Positions 34,401 through 46,977 of a stretch of 64,000 bases of DNA are shown piece after piece. Within the stretch, counting starts at the first letter, position 1, and every line of letters starts with the position of its first letter. The stretch is from positions 16,858,729 through 16,922,728 of the forward strand of contig CM049314.1 in the NCBI GenBank assembly GCA_026874595.1. Direction: 5' to 3'. Below the pieces are notes generated by a model that was given only the letters and a program-made list of their open reading frames with translations, was not told the DNA's origin and made no database searches. This DNA comes from Sipunculus nudus. Taxonomy: Eukaryota; Annelida; Sipuncula; Golfingiida; Sipunculidae. Position numbers and translations under genes: made by a program.

Positions 34401-35178
34401 GTCCAATGTCATCACGATATAGCCTCACGATCTTCATTAACCATCTGGAATTAATTTAACAGTCATGTTCAAAATATTACAAACTTAACTGTTATAATCA
34501 GGAGCTTTTCACTGGAGCAGATTCGGTACTTAAATCTATGAAGCTAATCCTATCTCCAGGAAAGGTAAATTCTTTTACGTTTTTAACTTTTTATATATCA
34601 TCATTACAATTGTACATGGAATTTTTACCTTCGTACATATTTTCATATATATATACTCTTTTAGATTTTATGGCTTTAACTATTTGCGATGGTCTATGTA
34701 TTCATCAGGTAACATTGACTGATCGATCATTAATGTATTGGACTTGCTTCTGTGACCTGTTCTCATGTCTATATGTAAATTGTATCTGTTGAATCATGCT
34801 TTAAATATTAGCAGGACCTAATTGAAAAATAGCACTTGCTGTATGAGCTATCCTGCTGAAATATATTATAAAAAATAAATATTAATGGTTGTATCATAAT
34901 TGCATATACACTATCTGTTTTTTTTTCGTTCCACCAATGGTTTGTATCAGATATACGTACAGAATTCCCGGTATGTCATGAGGTCCGCCACACCGGCGTC
35001 AGTACCGGAATATTGCCATCACGCGTGTGACAACAGATAAGTTATCAGTCGGTAATCTGAACCAAAAATAAACCTTGGCCCGATTCAAGCTCCTGTTGAA
35101 TCATTAGAGAATACAGAACACTTTGATCATCCCTCTTCGGATGGCCTTTGAGGGACGTTGGGGCACTGTGACCCGTTT
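34401..35178. other. Non-coding stretch
   Basis: No gene or repeat is recognised. Confidence 0.45.
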
Positions 35179-35441
35179 TCATAAAGGAATGACAAAAACC
35201 GCCGTGGATAGATATGATATGAATGTGTCATTGCCATTATCCATCCAGCCGTAATAAGTACCCGGGAAAAAGCTGTCACTTATCATGGTATACTTATCCT
35301 TTTTAGCTGGTGAATTCATGTTGCCAAAACAATCCAGAAGAGATACCGCGAAATCCATAACACCGTAGAAATAAATATAGCTTAACACCTGGTCCCAAAA
35401 AACAGCAGCAGAGATATCCAAGGTCAAGGTTACGTTATCAA
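35179..35441 (-). CDS. Possible exon, weakly TMC-like, or gene fragment
   Basis: The minus-strand frame is open from just after an acceptor-like TTGTTTCCAG (ending at 35442), or alternatively from TTTTTTGGGACCAG about 55 bases further in. Its product has a hydrophobic segment (VLSYIYFYGVMDFAVSLLD) and later FFPGTYYGWMDNGNDTFIS followed by YLSTAVFVIP. The order IYFY, then a YYG-W motif, then YLST resembles the region before a transmembrane helix in transmembrane channel-like (TMC) proteins. An insertion of about 20 residues (NMNSPAKKDKYTM) has no counterpart there. The frame stops at 35179 and the only nearby donors (GTTTTTG, GTCATT) are poor. The 52 bp minisatellite lies directly upstream in transcript sense, so it would sit in the intron. 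The family idea is inference from memory. Confidence 0.25.
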
Positions 35442-35466
35442 CTGGAAACAATCTTCATCTGGTAGA

Positions 35467-36905
35467 TTATAACAGTGAGCGGTACTATGTAGATCAGAAT
35501 ATTTGGTCTCTCTGTGTTTAATAACGGTGAGCTTTACTATGTAGATCAGTACATCTGGTCAATCTGTGTTTAATAACGGTGGGTTGTACTATGTAGATCA
35601 GTACATCTGGTCTCTCTGTGTTTAATAACGGAGGGCTGTACTATGTAGATCAGTACATCTGGTCTCTCTGTGTTTCATTACGATGAGCTGTACTATGTAG
35701 ATCAGTACATCTGGTCTCTCTGTGTTTAATAACGGTGAGCGGTACTATGTAGATCAGAACATCTGGTCTCTCTGCTTAATTAATAACGGTGATTGGTATT
35801 TTGTAGATCAGTACAACTGGTTTATATTTGTTTATTAACGGTGAGCGGTACTATGTAGATCAGTACATCTGGTCTCTCTGTGTTCAATAACGGTGGGCGG
35901 TACTATGTAGATCAGTACATCTGGTCAATCTGTGTTTAATAACGGTGGGTTGTACTATGTAGATCAGTACATCTGGTCAATCTGTGTTTAATAACGGTGG
36001 GTTGTACTATGTAGATCAGTACATCTGGTCTCTCTGTCTTAATTACGGTGGGCGGTACTATGTAGATCAGTACATCTGGTCTCTGTGTTTCATTACGGTG
36101 AGCTGTACTATGTAGATCAGTACATCTGGTCTCTCTGTGTTTAATAACGGTGAGCGGTACTATGTAGATCAGAACATCTGGTCTCTCTGCTTAATTAATA
36201 ACGGTGATTATTATTTTGTAGATCAGTACAACTGGTTTATCTTTGTTTATTAACGGTGAGCGGTACTATGTAGATCAGCACATCTGGTCTCTCTGTGTTC
36301 AATAACGGTGGGCGGTACTATGTAGATCAGTACATCTGGTCAATCTGTGTTTAATAACGGTGGGTTGTACTATGTAGATCAGTACATCTGGTCTCTCTGT
36401 GTTTAATAACGGTGGGCGGTACTATGTAGATCAGTACATCTGGTCTCTCTGTGTTTAATAACGGAGGGCTGTACTATGTAGATCAGTACATCTGGTCTCT
36501 CTGTGTTTCATTACGGTGAGCTGTACTATGTAGATCAGTACATCTGGTCTCTCTGTGTTTAATAACGGTGACCGGTACTATGTAGATCAGAACATCTGGT
36601 CTCTCTGCTTGATTAATAACGGTGATTGGTATTTTGTAGATCAGTACAACTGGTTTATCTTTGTTTATTAACGTTGAGCGGTACTTTGTAGATCAGTACA
36701 TCTGGTCTCTCTGTGTTCAATAACGGTGGGTTGTACTATGTAGATCAGTACATCTGGTCTCTCTGTGTTTAATAACGGTGGGTTGTACTATGTTGATCAG
36801 TACATCTGGTCTCTCTGTGTTTAATAACGGTGGGTTGTACTATGTAGATCAGTACATCTGGTTTCTCTCTCTCTTTGTTTAATAAAGCTTAGCGTTACTA
36901 TGTGC
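35467..36905. repeat. Minisatellite, 52 bp unit, about 27 copies, with 8-unit higher-order repeat
   Basis: The unit contains ACTATGTAGATCAGTACATC, TGGTCTCTCTGTGTTTAATA and ACGGTGAGCGGT. Rare variants recur at fixed distance. The TGTTTCATTACG variant starts at 35671, 36086 and 36504. The TCTGCTTAATTAATAAC variant (TTGATT in the third) starts at 35771, 36186 and 36604. The steps of 415-418 bp equal eight units, so an 8-mer block has been amplified about three times. The last unit degenerates from about 36870. Confidence 0.95.
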
Positions 36906-39667
36906 GTCAGTACATTAGGTCTCTCTTTTTGTGTGTGATATGAACTAATCTGTTTTAGTTTACAACTCATATGAGTAGTTGCTGAAGTAAGGAATGTCCA
37001 AGGTGCAATGGCCGTTTAATAGGCCTAAACTGGCTGGCTTAGAATATAATATAAAAAATTAAGGTAAGGTTTTTATCAGTTTGAAACTGACAAACAAACT
37101 TGATTAAGGTAAAATTCATTTGACAAAGTTTCATTTAAGATTTATAAATAATAAAAAAAATAATCAAACCAGGTGTTGGCTATAGAGAAAATATCCCTGA
37201 CTGTTAGGTGTCGGGTTTTTTACTAAAACTAAACTGAGGTGTTAAAAGGTACATGCAGTATCATGGATGCAAACTTAATTTTTTTAAAGAATAACATTCT
37301 TTGTGTCAATAAAATGTGTCAGGATAAAGTATGGGCTCTCGGTGTAAACTGCGAGCTGCTTTTGTTCTCATATGATAGTCATTCCACTATAAATCTGTTT
37401 ACAATATATACATTTCACGCATAAGTGCCACTCAGTGATGGCTGGTAATCCAGAGGACCAGTGCTGCATTTATGTTTATATTTATCGTAATCGATTTTGT
37501 CTTTAATAGTTTGCATACTCCCGGTATGCACAAGGTGGTCAAGTTAAAATTATATCTGTAAAGTGTAAATATAGTAAACTAATCACATAACTTACCAATA
37601 ATGGGAAAGTAAGGTCAAGGTAAAAAATAAACACAAGAAATTTTAGGTGCATATCTGTCACCAATGACTGATATCAACAACAATATTTGAGATCTCGTGA
37701 AAAACATGAACAGAAGAAGAAGAAATTAAGTGTTTCCGATGGTTTTGCACTTGGTTGGGGCAAAGGGGGGGGGGGGGGGCTAAACAAAGTCCGCCCACAA
37801 CAAAATTGTAACCTAAATATTGATATAGAAATAAATTCATTTACCTGTTTAACCATCCCATCCATACGGGGGATACTTATCGAGCGTGTAATTACATCAA
37901 TTTTACATTTTTTTACACACTATGGATGTATAGGTAATGACAAAATATAATTTTAGTACAATGTGAATTTTTGTATTTGTTCTTCTTAAACATAGACAGA
38001 AAAACACTTTTTATTAAGACTTTCAATTTTTTCTGATTTTTTTTCTTCGAATTTAAAAATAAATTATTATATTTTGGAAAGCAAACGTGAAATGTGCTTC
38101 AAAGCTATGTACATATATATACATTTCAGTAGGAATTTCAAACTGTCCCAGGAAACATTTCTTGAGTATATATGGTTTGAAATTGGTCGATTTAAATGTA
38201 ATATCTGTATATATGAAGATGTCATATATTAATTGATATGTTAAATCAAATATGTAAAATTTTTATTATAGAAAAACTAAAGGATCGTCTTCATTATGCC
38301 CTATTCAAAAATAAAATGCAAAATGATTTGTAAAAAATACCACTTATTTACTGAGAAATAAACTTGAAAGTTGGGTGAAATATTTGACATGTTGTTTGAA
38401 GAAGGAAGCTTCATTGCGTAGTTGTCAAATGAGCCTTTTTATCTTTTAACGATTTTTTCCAAGGAGGTGGTATATGTGTGAGTCCTATGCAAGCAATCTG
38501 TTGTATTCACACACAGCAGCACCTCGGCATCAGTCACGTCATAGATCATACAAACGCACTTGAAAACGACGAAATAGCCGTTGAAAATGACGACGTGTTA
38601 TACCGAAATCAAATAATCCTGTCGCCACACCAGGTTAGGAAAATAGCAATCAGAATGAACTGTCATGACTAATATTTCAGATACAAGGTTTACTAGAGGA
38701 TATGAACTAAATAAGACGAAAAAAACAGCATGTGACGGGTATTGCTAATTTTTGTGCAGCTAGAGACTGCTTCTTTAACGAAATTTTCCAGGAAAGAGCG
38801 TTGTGGTCGGTTATTCGGTTAAGGGGGGGGGGGGGGTGGGGTGTCTCAGCTTGTCTATGTGCAGGGCATCTTCAATTGGTTTGACTGTTAATTATTCCCG
38901 AGGGATAGGATCATCAGCTCATATATGTGCCCCAGCCAGGTGTTAATGTTTCAATTAAAATAATAATTGATATTTACATTTTGAAAATGGTCTACGTAAT
39001 ATATTATAAACGATACTGATGTTTACGATTCAAACATTTAGAACATACTTAGTGTATAAAAAATGACAACACAGTTCAACCAAATGTCAACATGCTTAGT
39101 TTCCGAAAGTTAATATAAAGAATACCATTCATACCCGTTGAAAATAGAAAAAGATCATACAACACAGTCTGAATAGAATAATTCCATGCTTAAATTTGAA
39201 ATTGACAAGGTGATTGGTATGCGTAGTGCGCAAAAATCGCTCCCGGCGATATTGACTATGGATACGGATAAATTGAAACGATCCAGTTATATAAACTCTA
39301 CAAAGCGATTTTACGTACTATACGCTGACAGACTACGCATACGGACTGCGGATACGCACTACTCACTTATAGAAAACCACCTTAAGGTTTCGATTTCATA
39401 AGTTTTCCTTCCGTTGCTACTTTTATTATATTGAATCACACCTTCCTGAATAATCTAGAATGGTAGCTCCAACCTGCATTATGTTACTGGATCATTATAT
39501 AGAATAATGTTAGCGTAATTGTGGAGTGTATGCTTCAATGTCTAACCTCGACCATAAACTTTGTTAGTATAGTAGGTGCAGATAAATCTCCTGGACGTGT
39601 GAACATTAGGCTGAGAGGACCATTCATCAAGCCAGTTAATCGGATCTCACATAGAGCTTCACAACGC
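36906..39667. other. Non-coding stretch with two poly-G runs
   Basis: No gene is recognised. G runs lie at about 37766-37779 and 38823-38836. The rest is AT-rich with short frames only. Confidence 0.45.
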
Positions 39668-40622
39668 TGATACTCCCTCTACAGTCACTGGATCAACAGT
39701 CTCTCCCTGAACAGTTACTGGATCAGCAGTCCCTCCCTGGACAGTCACTGGATCAGCAGTCACTCTTAGACAGTCACTGGATCAACAGTCACTCCCTGGA
39801 CAGTCACTGGATAAACAGTCACTCCAAGGACAGTCACTGGAGAAACAGTCACTCTCTGTACAGTCACTGAATCAGCAGTCACTCCAAGGACAGTCACTGG
39901 ATGAACAGTCAGTCGTTGGACAGTACTTGATCAACAGTCACTCCCTGGACAGTAACTGGATCAACAGTCACTCCCTGGACAGTCACTGGATCAACAGTCG
40001 TTCCCTGGACAGTAACTGAATCAGCAGTCACCCTCTGGACAGTATATTGGTCAACAGTCACTCGCTTAACAGTCACTCGATCAGCAGTCACTCGCTGGAC
40101 AGTAACTGAGTCAGCAGTCTCTCGCTTGACAGTCACTCGATCAGCAGTCACTCTCAGGACAGTCACTGGATTAACTGTCAGTCGTTGGATAGTCAATGGA
40201 TCAACAATCACTCCCTGTACAGCCACTGGGTTAACAGTCACTCCCTGGACAGTCACTGGATTAACAGTCACTCCCTGGACAGTAAATGGATCAACAATCA
40301 CTCTCTGGACAGTCACTGGATTAACAGTCACTCCCTGGACAGTCACTGGTTTAACAGTCACTCCCTGGACAGTCACTGGATTAACAGTCACTCCCTTGAC
40401 AGTCAAAAGATCAACAGTCACATCATAGACAGAAATTGGATTAGCAGTCACTCCCTAGACAGTCACTGGATCGGCAGTCACTCCCTGGACAGTCACTGGA
40501 TTAACAGTCACTCCCTTGACAGTCAAAAGATCAACAGTCACATCATAGACAGAAATTGGATTAGCAGTCACTCCCTAGACAGTCACTGGATAAGCAGTCA
40601 CTCCCTGGACAGCCACTGGATC
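39668..40622. repeat. Minisatellite, 30 bp unit, about 31 copies
   Basis: The unit is ACAGTCACTGGATCAACAGT followed by CACTCCCTGG. From 40381 and again from 40501, a block of four units (120 bp) containing the distinctive CAGTCAAAAGATC and CATCATAGACAGAAATTGG variants is repeated almost exactly, showing recent block duplication. The 10-codon period keeps minus-strand (Val-Thr-Val-Gln-Gly-rich) and plus-strand (Ser-His-Ser-Leu-Asp-rich) frames open. Neither is credible as a protein. Confidence 0.95.
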
Positions 40623-40824
40623 AGGCCTGAGCATAAGTCAAATCAAAGGAAAGTGTCTCCCAAAGGCAACTGCTGTAACTAGCGCATAGGAATTCCACAA
40701 TATGATGAATGAAATCCTTTTTTCGCGCATTCTGCTAATCAGTGAACGATACAGTAGTCAAACAGACTGTGTAAAAACTGACATTTAGCATATTTGACCA
40801 AATTTTATAACAGGTTTAGTCTAC

Positions 40825-41105
40825 TGGGCTTTTACAACCGAGCCTACTGGCTCAGCAAGCCGGAGCTTATCCCGGTTTCTGTAGCGTGAAGGAGTAAAAC
40901 TACTCCTGGAGGGGACGCTAATCCATCACAGGTTACCTTCCCAGCATTTCTACTGCTGGGTGGATAAAGGCACACGTGCGGTTGAAACCTTCCCAAAAGG
41001 TTCTTGGCAAGTTGGGGGTTTGCCCGGTATTCGAACTCACAGCCTCTCGATTAAGAGCCCGGCATCTTAACCATTTCACCATCACCCCCTCTATCGCAGA
41101 TACCC
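40825..41105 (-). mobile_element. tRNA-derived SINE, family B, minus strand
   Basis: On the minus strand there is an A box (ATGGTGAAATGGTTAAGA, 41065-41082) and a B box (GTGAGTTCGAATAC, 41027-41040) with tRNA spacing. A body follows with AGGTAACCTGTGATGGATTA, GCGTCCCC and CGGGATAAGCTCCGGC. The body resembles conserved central domains of widespread marine-invertebrate SINE superfamilies; naming one would need comparison. A 64-codon open frame across it is incidental. Confidence 0.82.
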
Positions 41106-43028
41106 TAGATATCATTTTGTGTGACACACTGACAATCGGGATTCAAAAGTGGTCCACACGTTGACGTGTAGACAGCTGAACACAGGTGCTCAACTCAAAT
41201 AAATAAGTATTTACATTAAACATTGTTTGAGAAACAGAGTGACATTTGCGTGTCAGAACTTGACGATGTCGTTGTTTTACCTGAGACAAAACCGTGTCTT
41301 CTATTCCCCGGACAACGACCTGTTAGCCAATTGAGTGGCACTATGACGTCAGAGTACGTAGAAATGACGCAGACTGAAGGCGCCATGGGGGATGGGGACG
41401 GCTGGCAACATTACCGCAGGGCCATAGTATGGCATCTTTAGGGCACTGTAGACATGTAAAATGAAGAATTACTAACACAAAGTAATTACTGTTATAAAGA
41501 CATAACCGCTCTTTAGGAGTGAAACCTGGCTAACTGATGTCAAATGCCCAAACGAATATGCCGACCACGCTGACGCAAGGATCCAGTCCTGTTAAGACTC
41601 GTATTGTTATATTTCATGTATTTTATTTAAATCAACAATCAGGAGTGGCAAATTCAGCATCAGCTGCATGCAAAATGTAATTTGGCGAATCAATGTTTCC
41701 TCGTGAAAATTACATGAGCGTTAATACAGGTACCAGTGGAAAACTTCCCTGGAGATACAGCTGGCCTTCCAGACATAGTTTAATCACAAGCGATAATGTC
41801 GTTGTATTTTTTGCTAAGGAAGTAATGCATAAATATTGAGTATCATTTGGTTACAATGGGTAGTGCAAAAAATAATAGAAAAAACGCAATACAACTTAAA
41901 TTCTGTCAGGTTTCTTTTAAAAAGTCAGTGTATTTGAACCCCTTGTATCCAAAGCAGTCGCATCAAATAGATTTACTCGGGTCCTGCGCGAAGAATAGTT
42001 TGAGGCGATAAGAAAAGATTACAAGCCCGTTCATTGTTTTAATAGGATTTAGTTTTTTTTTAAATATCAATGATGTTTACGGTTTAAGCAGAAAGATATC
42101 TAATCTCTTTGGGTTTTATAGAACCTATGAGAGATGCAAAAGGACACTTAAAAGTTTATCTGCCTTTATAGAGCCCTAAACATGGTCATGAAAAAAACTA
42201 TGAAAAGGGTTTCCATGCGAGGCTTCATCAATACATCACGGTTAACGCACGAAACGAGATTTTATCTTTCAAAGATAATCTTGTAAATTTCAGTCAGTTT
42301 CAAGCAGTAACAATTTTAATCATAACCATAACAAAAGTAGCACATGCTACGGCCCCCCTATTTTCAGGGGCCCCGCAATAAACGCCCGAAAATTTTACAA
42401 AAGGAAATGTTTTATTTGGATCCCTTCTGCCTTTAAAGTTCCTCGCCTCCTGAAGAGATTGCAAAGAGATTTTTGAATTTATCAGAAATATTTTGCGAAT
42501 ATCACAAAGAAAGTCTTAGAGAACAATTTATTAAGATTACTAAGCTCTATAAAATTAAACTTCGTATATTTGCACAGAGCATAACCTTGAAGATTCATAT
42601 AATTTACCTACTTTGGTAGGGTCGGACTGTGGTGAAAAAGGACCTTTGTATTAGAACGAAATTGGTCTATGGCCGTGACTTCCCCAAATGAATCTAACAC
42701 TCAATATAAAATCTTATGTTCCAGCCAGAACTTTACGCACATGACACAATTTTCTTATCTTGTTTACGTTATGGCAATGTGCAGTCCAAATTAAGATGGT
42801 GTATAATATAATTTTGGACATGATATAATTGTTATTTTAAAATCATACACCTGTGATCTTAATGATGATCTGTTCAGAGAGTCTGCATCTGGATTTTAAA
42901 AAGAGTATTGTTCTCATAAAAAATAGAGTGTCTTTGCCTCCGTGTGAAAACGTGGCCATATTAAATACTCATGGCCGAAATGGATCAATGTTCTTTGGTT
43001 ACTGATAATTTTTTAACATATACGTCAC

Positions 43029-43029
<1 letters not shown>
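41106..43029. other. Non-coding stretch
   Basis: No gene is seen. A short GC-rich dyad, GGCCCCCCTATTTTCAGGGG followed by CCCC, lies at about 42351-42374. Confidence 0.45.

Positions 43030-43077
<48 letters not shown>
43030..43077. repeat. (TA)n microsatellite
   Basis: TA run of about 48 bp. Confidence 0.95.
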
Positions 43078-43078
<1 letters not shown>

Positions 43079-43251
43079 GATTTTCATGTAATGTTTTCTT
43101 CATGAAATATTGCGTATTTATAGGGTCCCTTCATAGGACTCCGGGTAGAAGAAAAACATTTCCTATTTACCTTCGATTTTGATAGACTTTTAGTACGTCA
43201 AACTACATACATTAAGAAAATGCATGGTGCAGTCGGGGCCTCTAAATACCT

Positions 43252-43253
<2 letters not shown>

Positions 43254-43336
<83 letters not shown>

Positions 43337-43344
43337 GAGAGAGA
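43254..43344. repeat. Compound (TA)n(GA)n microsatellite
   Basis: A TA run (to about 43296) passes directly into a GA run with one GC interruption (GAGCGAGA). Confidence 0.95.
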
Positions 43345-44698
43345 AGAGAGAAGCTGTAGTTCATCAAAATATTATATAGTTTAATATTTATCAAAGGAAA
43401 AAACACATGCACATTAATGATTCAATGAAATATATAAAATCATTTTTAAGCATATGTATGTACAGGTTCCTTGGATAAATTTTGACAGTACCATTGAGAC
43501 AAGTAATCCCGGCCTTCCCACACTCAATTATTAGGCAGTTTTGTTTTGAGCAGAAACGATCTCTGACGGTAGGGTGCCGTAGGCCTACTGACCCTCAGCT
43601 ACTATGAAGCGGTGAATCCCCTTTCACAAGCCCTGGTTTATTATTGTTTTTGAAACATAAATATGTAAGTCCGTGCAGCCTGTCACGCATATGTCTTAAT
43701 TTTCTTGCCCATGTTTCTGCTTATACTTAAAAAATCAGCGTGACTTATTATGTGGGAGGCTAGTTGCCGTGTTGGTATCCCTGCTTGTCCGCTGAGCTTG
43801 TTTACCAATAGCACGGGTGTGGACTGCTGAGAGTCAAGTTGATCCAACTAAGATTTGTCCTGATGTATCCCACCCTCGTCACTGACAGGGGCGTATTAAG
43901 TGGAGCACGCAGTGACAACACTTGTCAAAGGTTAATATGTTTATTGCTTACTAATGTGACAAACGCTGCGGGGTGCTCGTACGGAAACATGACACTCGAG
44001 ACAAACATACTTATATGTTTTTATTACTTTCCTTACACTGGTGGTGCACCGTCAGCACAATTCTGTAATGAAGAATGTCCTTGATCGTTCCCAGGAATGT
44101 GTAGTGTGCGTTAACTTATATTTAACGGGTTAGATCTATAAAAAAGTTGACTAAATGTGGAAAAAACTTTTACCTTTTATTACCTTATATTATTTAATAA
44201 AAAACACAGCATACTACGACAAGGATTATCAATGTAATGACCTTATTCATACTTTAATAACCCCGTTTCAGGGTTAAGTCTAGGATTTTGAAGAACCAGC
44301 TAGGAACATTTTACAAATGTAAATTGAAAGAAGCACAATATAAACTAGAACAATCTGTTTTATAAGGAATGCAAGCCTACGCAATGAGGCGGGTCCGTAT
44401 TGTGGGATGTTTCCAAAACGTGTATGTGTCACCTTATTCGGCCAATATTCAGAGGTTCATTCATGGATAAGTGACACTTCATTTGTGAACATTCCTTGAT
44501 GAGGTTCCTGAATCCGGATCATGTGCCGGATCCGCACCAAATTCTTATCGATTCTTCGTTGTCCAATTCCAGAAATGTCCATAAATTTTATGAGTTTCGG
44601 TTTACGATTGCATGAGTTATGTTGTGAACGACACAAAAAGCACACGCACAGAAACACACAAAAAAGGTAGAAATGATTTGCGGGTATGCAGATGATCC

Positions 44699-44701
<3 letters not shown>
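43345..44701. other. Non-coding stretch, nothing recognised
   Basis: Short frames only. An 81-codon plus-strand frame at 43839-44084 has no recognisable domain. Confidence 0.45.

Positions 44702-44764
<63 letters not shown>
44702..44764. repeat. (TA)n microsatellite, about 63 bp
   Basis: TA run with an ATATTATA lead-in. Confidence 0.95.
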
Positions 44765-44767
<3 letters not shown>

Positions 44768-44884
44768 TCGAAGGCAATAAAAAATATTTGGACCAGGGAT
44801 ACCGTGTTTGAGAAACGACATCATCAGCCCGGCATCGAGGGAGATTGAACATACCGAAACATCCTAGACCAGTAAATAATAATC

Positions 44885-45306
44885 ATGACGGATGACGACA
44901 GACAAAGCCACTGACTCACTGGGCTCACCAGTAATTATTGACGGATGAAGAAGAACAAAGCCACGGACTCACCATGGCCCACCCATGATTAATGACAAAT
45001 GACAAAGGACAAAGCTAAGGCTCACCTTTAATTAATGACGGATGACAAAGGACAAAGCCACTGACTCACCCCGGCCCACCAGTGAATAATGAGGAATGAC
45101 AAAGGACAAAGCCACGGACTCACCACGGCCCACCAGTGAATAATGAGGAATGACAAAGGACAAAGCCACGGACTCACCACGACTCACCAGTGATTAATGA
45201 CGGATGACCAAGGACAAAGCCAGGACTCACCACGGCCCACCAATGATTAATGGCGGATGTAAAAGGACAAAGCCACGGACTCACCACGGCCCACCAGTGA
45301 TTAATG
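44885..45306. repeat. Minisatellite, 54 bp unit, about 8 copies
   Basis: The unit contains GACGGATGACAAAGGACAAA, GCCACGGACTCACCACGGCC and CACCAGTGATTAAT. The third unit from the left is shortened, and two central units share a GAGGAATGAC variant. Confidence 0.92.
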
Positions 45307-45309
45307 ACC

Positions 45310-45725
45310 CTGACAGCATGCAAACATGGACCCATGTTGGACAAATATGTACCATGGGTCCTATATGGGCTAACCCGGTGGGCACCAGTGACTTTTTGCT
45401 CCCGGGTCCAATTTTGGCTAGGACGTGGGACCAATTTTGGTACACATGTGGGCCCACGGAGATTACAAGGCGGGGTTTTTATATGGGGTCCACGAATGGC
45501 TACCAATGGGTTTAACAGAGGCAGACACAAGGGTCCTTGGAGGGTTGTCACTGCATGCAAACAAGGGACCCATGTGTAACATATCGATGGGCTCCATATG
45601 GGCTAACCCCGTTGGCACCAGAGACTTTTGCTCCCGGGTCCAATGTTGGCTAGCACGTGGGGCCAACATGGGTACACATGTAGGCCAATGGAGGATACCA
45701 GGGAGGGTCTGTTTATGGGGCAAGG
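45310..45725 (+). repeat. Two copies of a roughly 180 bp segment, offset about 235 bp
   Basis: Both copies (about 45316-45500 and 45551-45725) run through GCATGCAAACA, GGACCCATGT, TATGGGCTAACCC, GGCACCAG, GCTCCCGGGTCCAA, TTGGCTAG and GGTACACATG. The sequence is rich in overlapping GGGCC/CCATGG words. A related but rearranged vocabulary occurs at 55690-55820. Confidence 0.8.
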
Positions 45726-46379
45726 CACTTCTGTTGATATAACAATAAAAACAGTGCTATTAATTGAGATAATCCAGGTGTTGCAGGTACAAAAATATGT
45801 GTTTCTCTCCTGTTTCATTGTTTGGGTTTGAGTTTACTTGTCTTGATATATGTATAATGACAAATACACATTTCCTGTGCTGTAGATACACTTATTTTAC
45901 AGGGTAAGGCTATTTTTAAAATTAAACTTAATTATGTTTGGTAATGGGCCATCAAATCTAAGTAAGCAGGCATATTATGGGGTTGCAGCACATGATCAGT
46001 CTGAAATAAAGTTAGCAATTGGAAACATTTCAATCGCAAAAAATTTCTAAACAGTTTCTTATATATGATTTATTTCTCTCAACAGTAATATCATAAAGAT
46101 CTGTATTATAAATACGTTAATGGGATTGATAAAAATAAAAGAGATGATTAACATCTCATCAGTTGAATTAAATCAATAAAGGTTTATTTAAATAGATTAT
46201 TTTAATCATATAAGTGAAATTTTACCAGCCCTGGATTAAACAATGTGTGTTTTGGACAATGTTTCTTTGTTCTTGATATCATGAGCATGATTTATTCGTT
46301 TCTGAATAATATGTACAAACTTGCTAATTTATCATACATGAATGGTAGAACTGGTCACAAAAACTAACGCAAGGCATTC
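45726..46379. other. Non-coding stretch, nothing recognised
   Basis: AT-rich. No gene or repeat is recognised. Confidence 0.45.
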
Positions 46380-46530
46380 TCCATGGCAAGGATTGTGGCG
46401 TGCGGTAATCTGTTAGGAGGGAGGAAACAGGGGGACCTTGACAGGCCACTAAAACTCACTCTCATAGCCACTCGGGATTGAACCCGGGTCACCAGGTGCC
46501 AGCAGGGAGCGCCAAGCGTTTTACTACTTT
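46380..46530 (-). mobile_element. tRNA-like SINE fragment, family C, minus strand
   Basis: On the minus strand there is a clear B box (CCCGGGTTCAATCCCGAG, around 46470-46487), then GTGGCTATGAGAGTGAGTTT, TAGTGGCCTGTCAAGG and CCTCCCTCCTAACAGAT. The A-box region upstream (AAACGCTTGGCGCTCCC) is poor, so the head is damaged or atypical. Confidence 0.6.
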
Positions 46531-46942
46531 TCTGTTCTGACAATGTAATACAGTGGTGTGCGGATAAATCGATTGTTGACTGGTCTTTTTTCCGAAAAAT
46601 AAATAATTAATTGATTGCATTTTGCATAATCGGTTATGCATGCACATGCAAAGAATCCTTTCAGAGATATGAGAACACAAAGTAACAATGTATCACAACG
46701 GAACCTTTCGGCAGCCAACAATCGTCCGACGGCAAGTCAGACTTGGCTATTGGTGAATGAATGGTTTCATTATGAATAGTGATGTACAAGTCTGACTATT
46801 TACTTGGGTCAATATTTTAGGTACAAGTATACAGTAGATTTCACAGTAATATAGAAAGTACATAAAATAATCGATTAAATTATCTATCATCGGTCGTTTT
46901 TATTTTTCAGACATCGATTATGATTTTAAAACCATTTCCTAC

Positions 46943-46977
<35 letters not shown>

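Noticed and set aside
35467-36905. Centromeric satellite
   Set aside because: Only 1.4 kb long, with a single locus in the window. The higher-order pattern alone does not imply centromere function.
39909-40682. Open frames of 165-180 codons on both strands
   Set aside because: Both come from the 30 bp array; open on opposite strands at once, as expected for a repeat and not for a gene.
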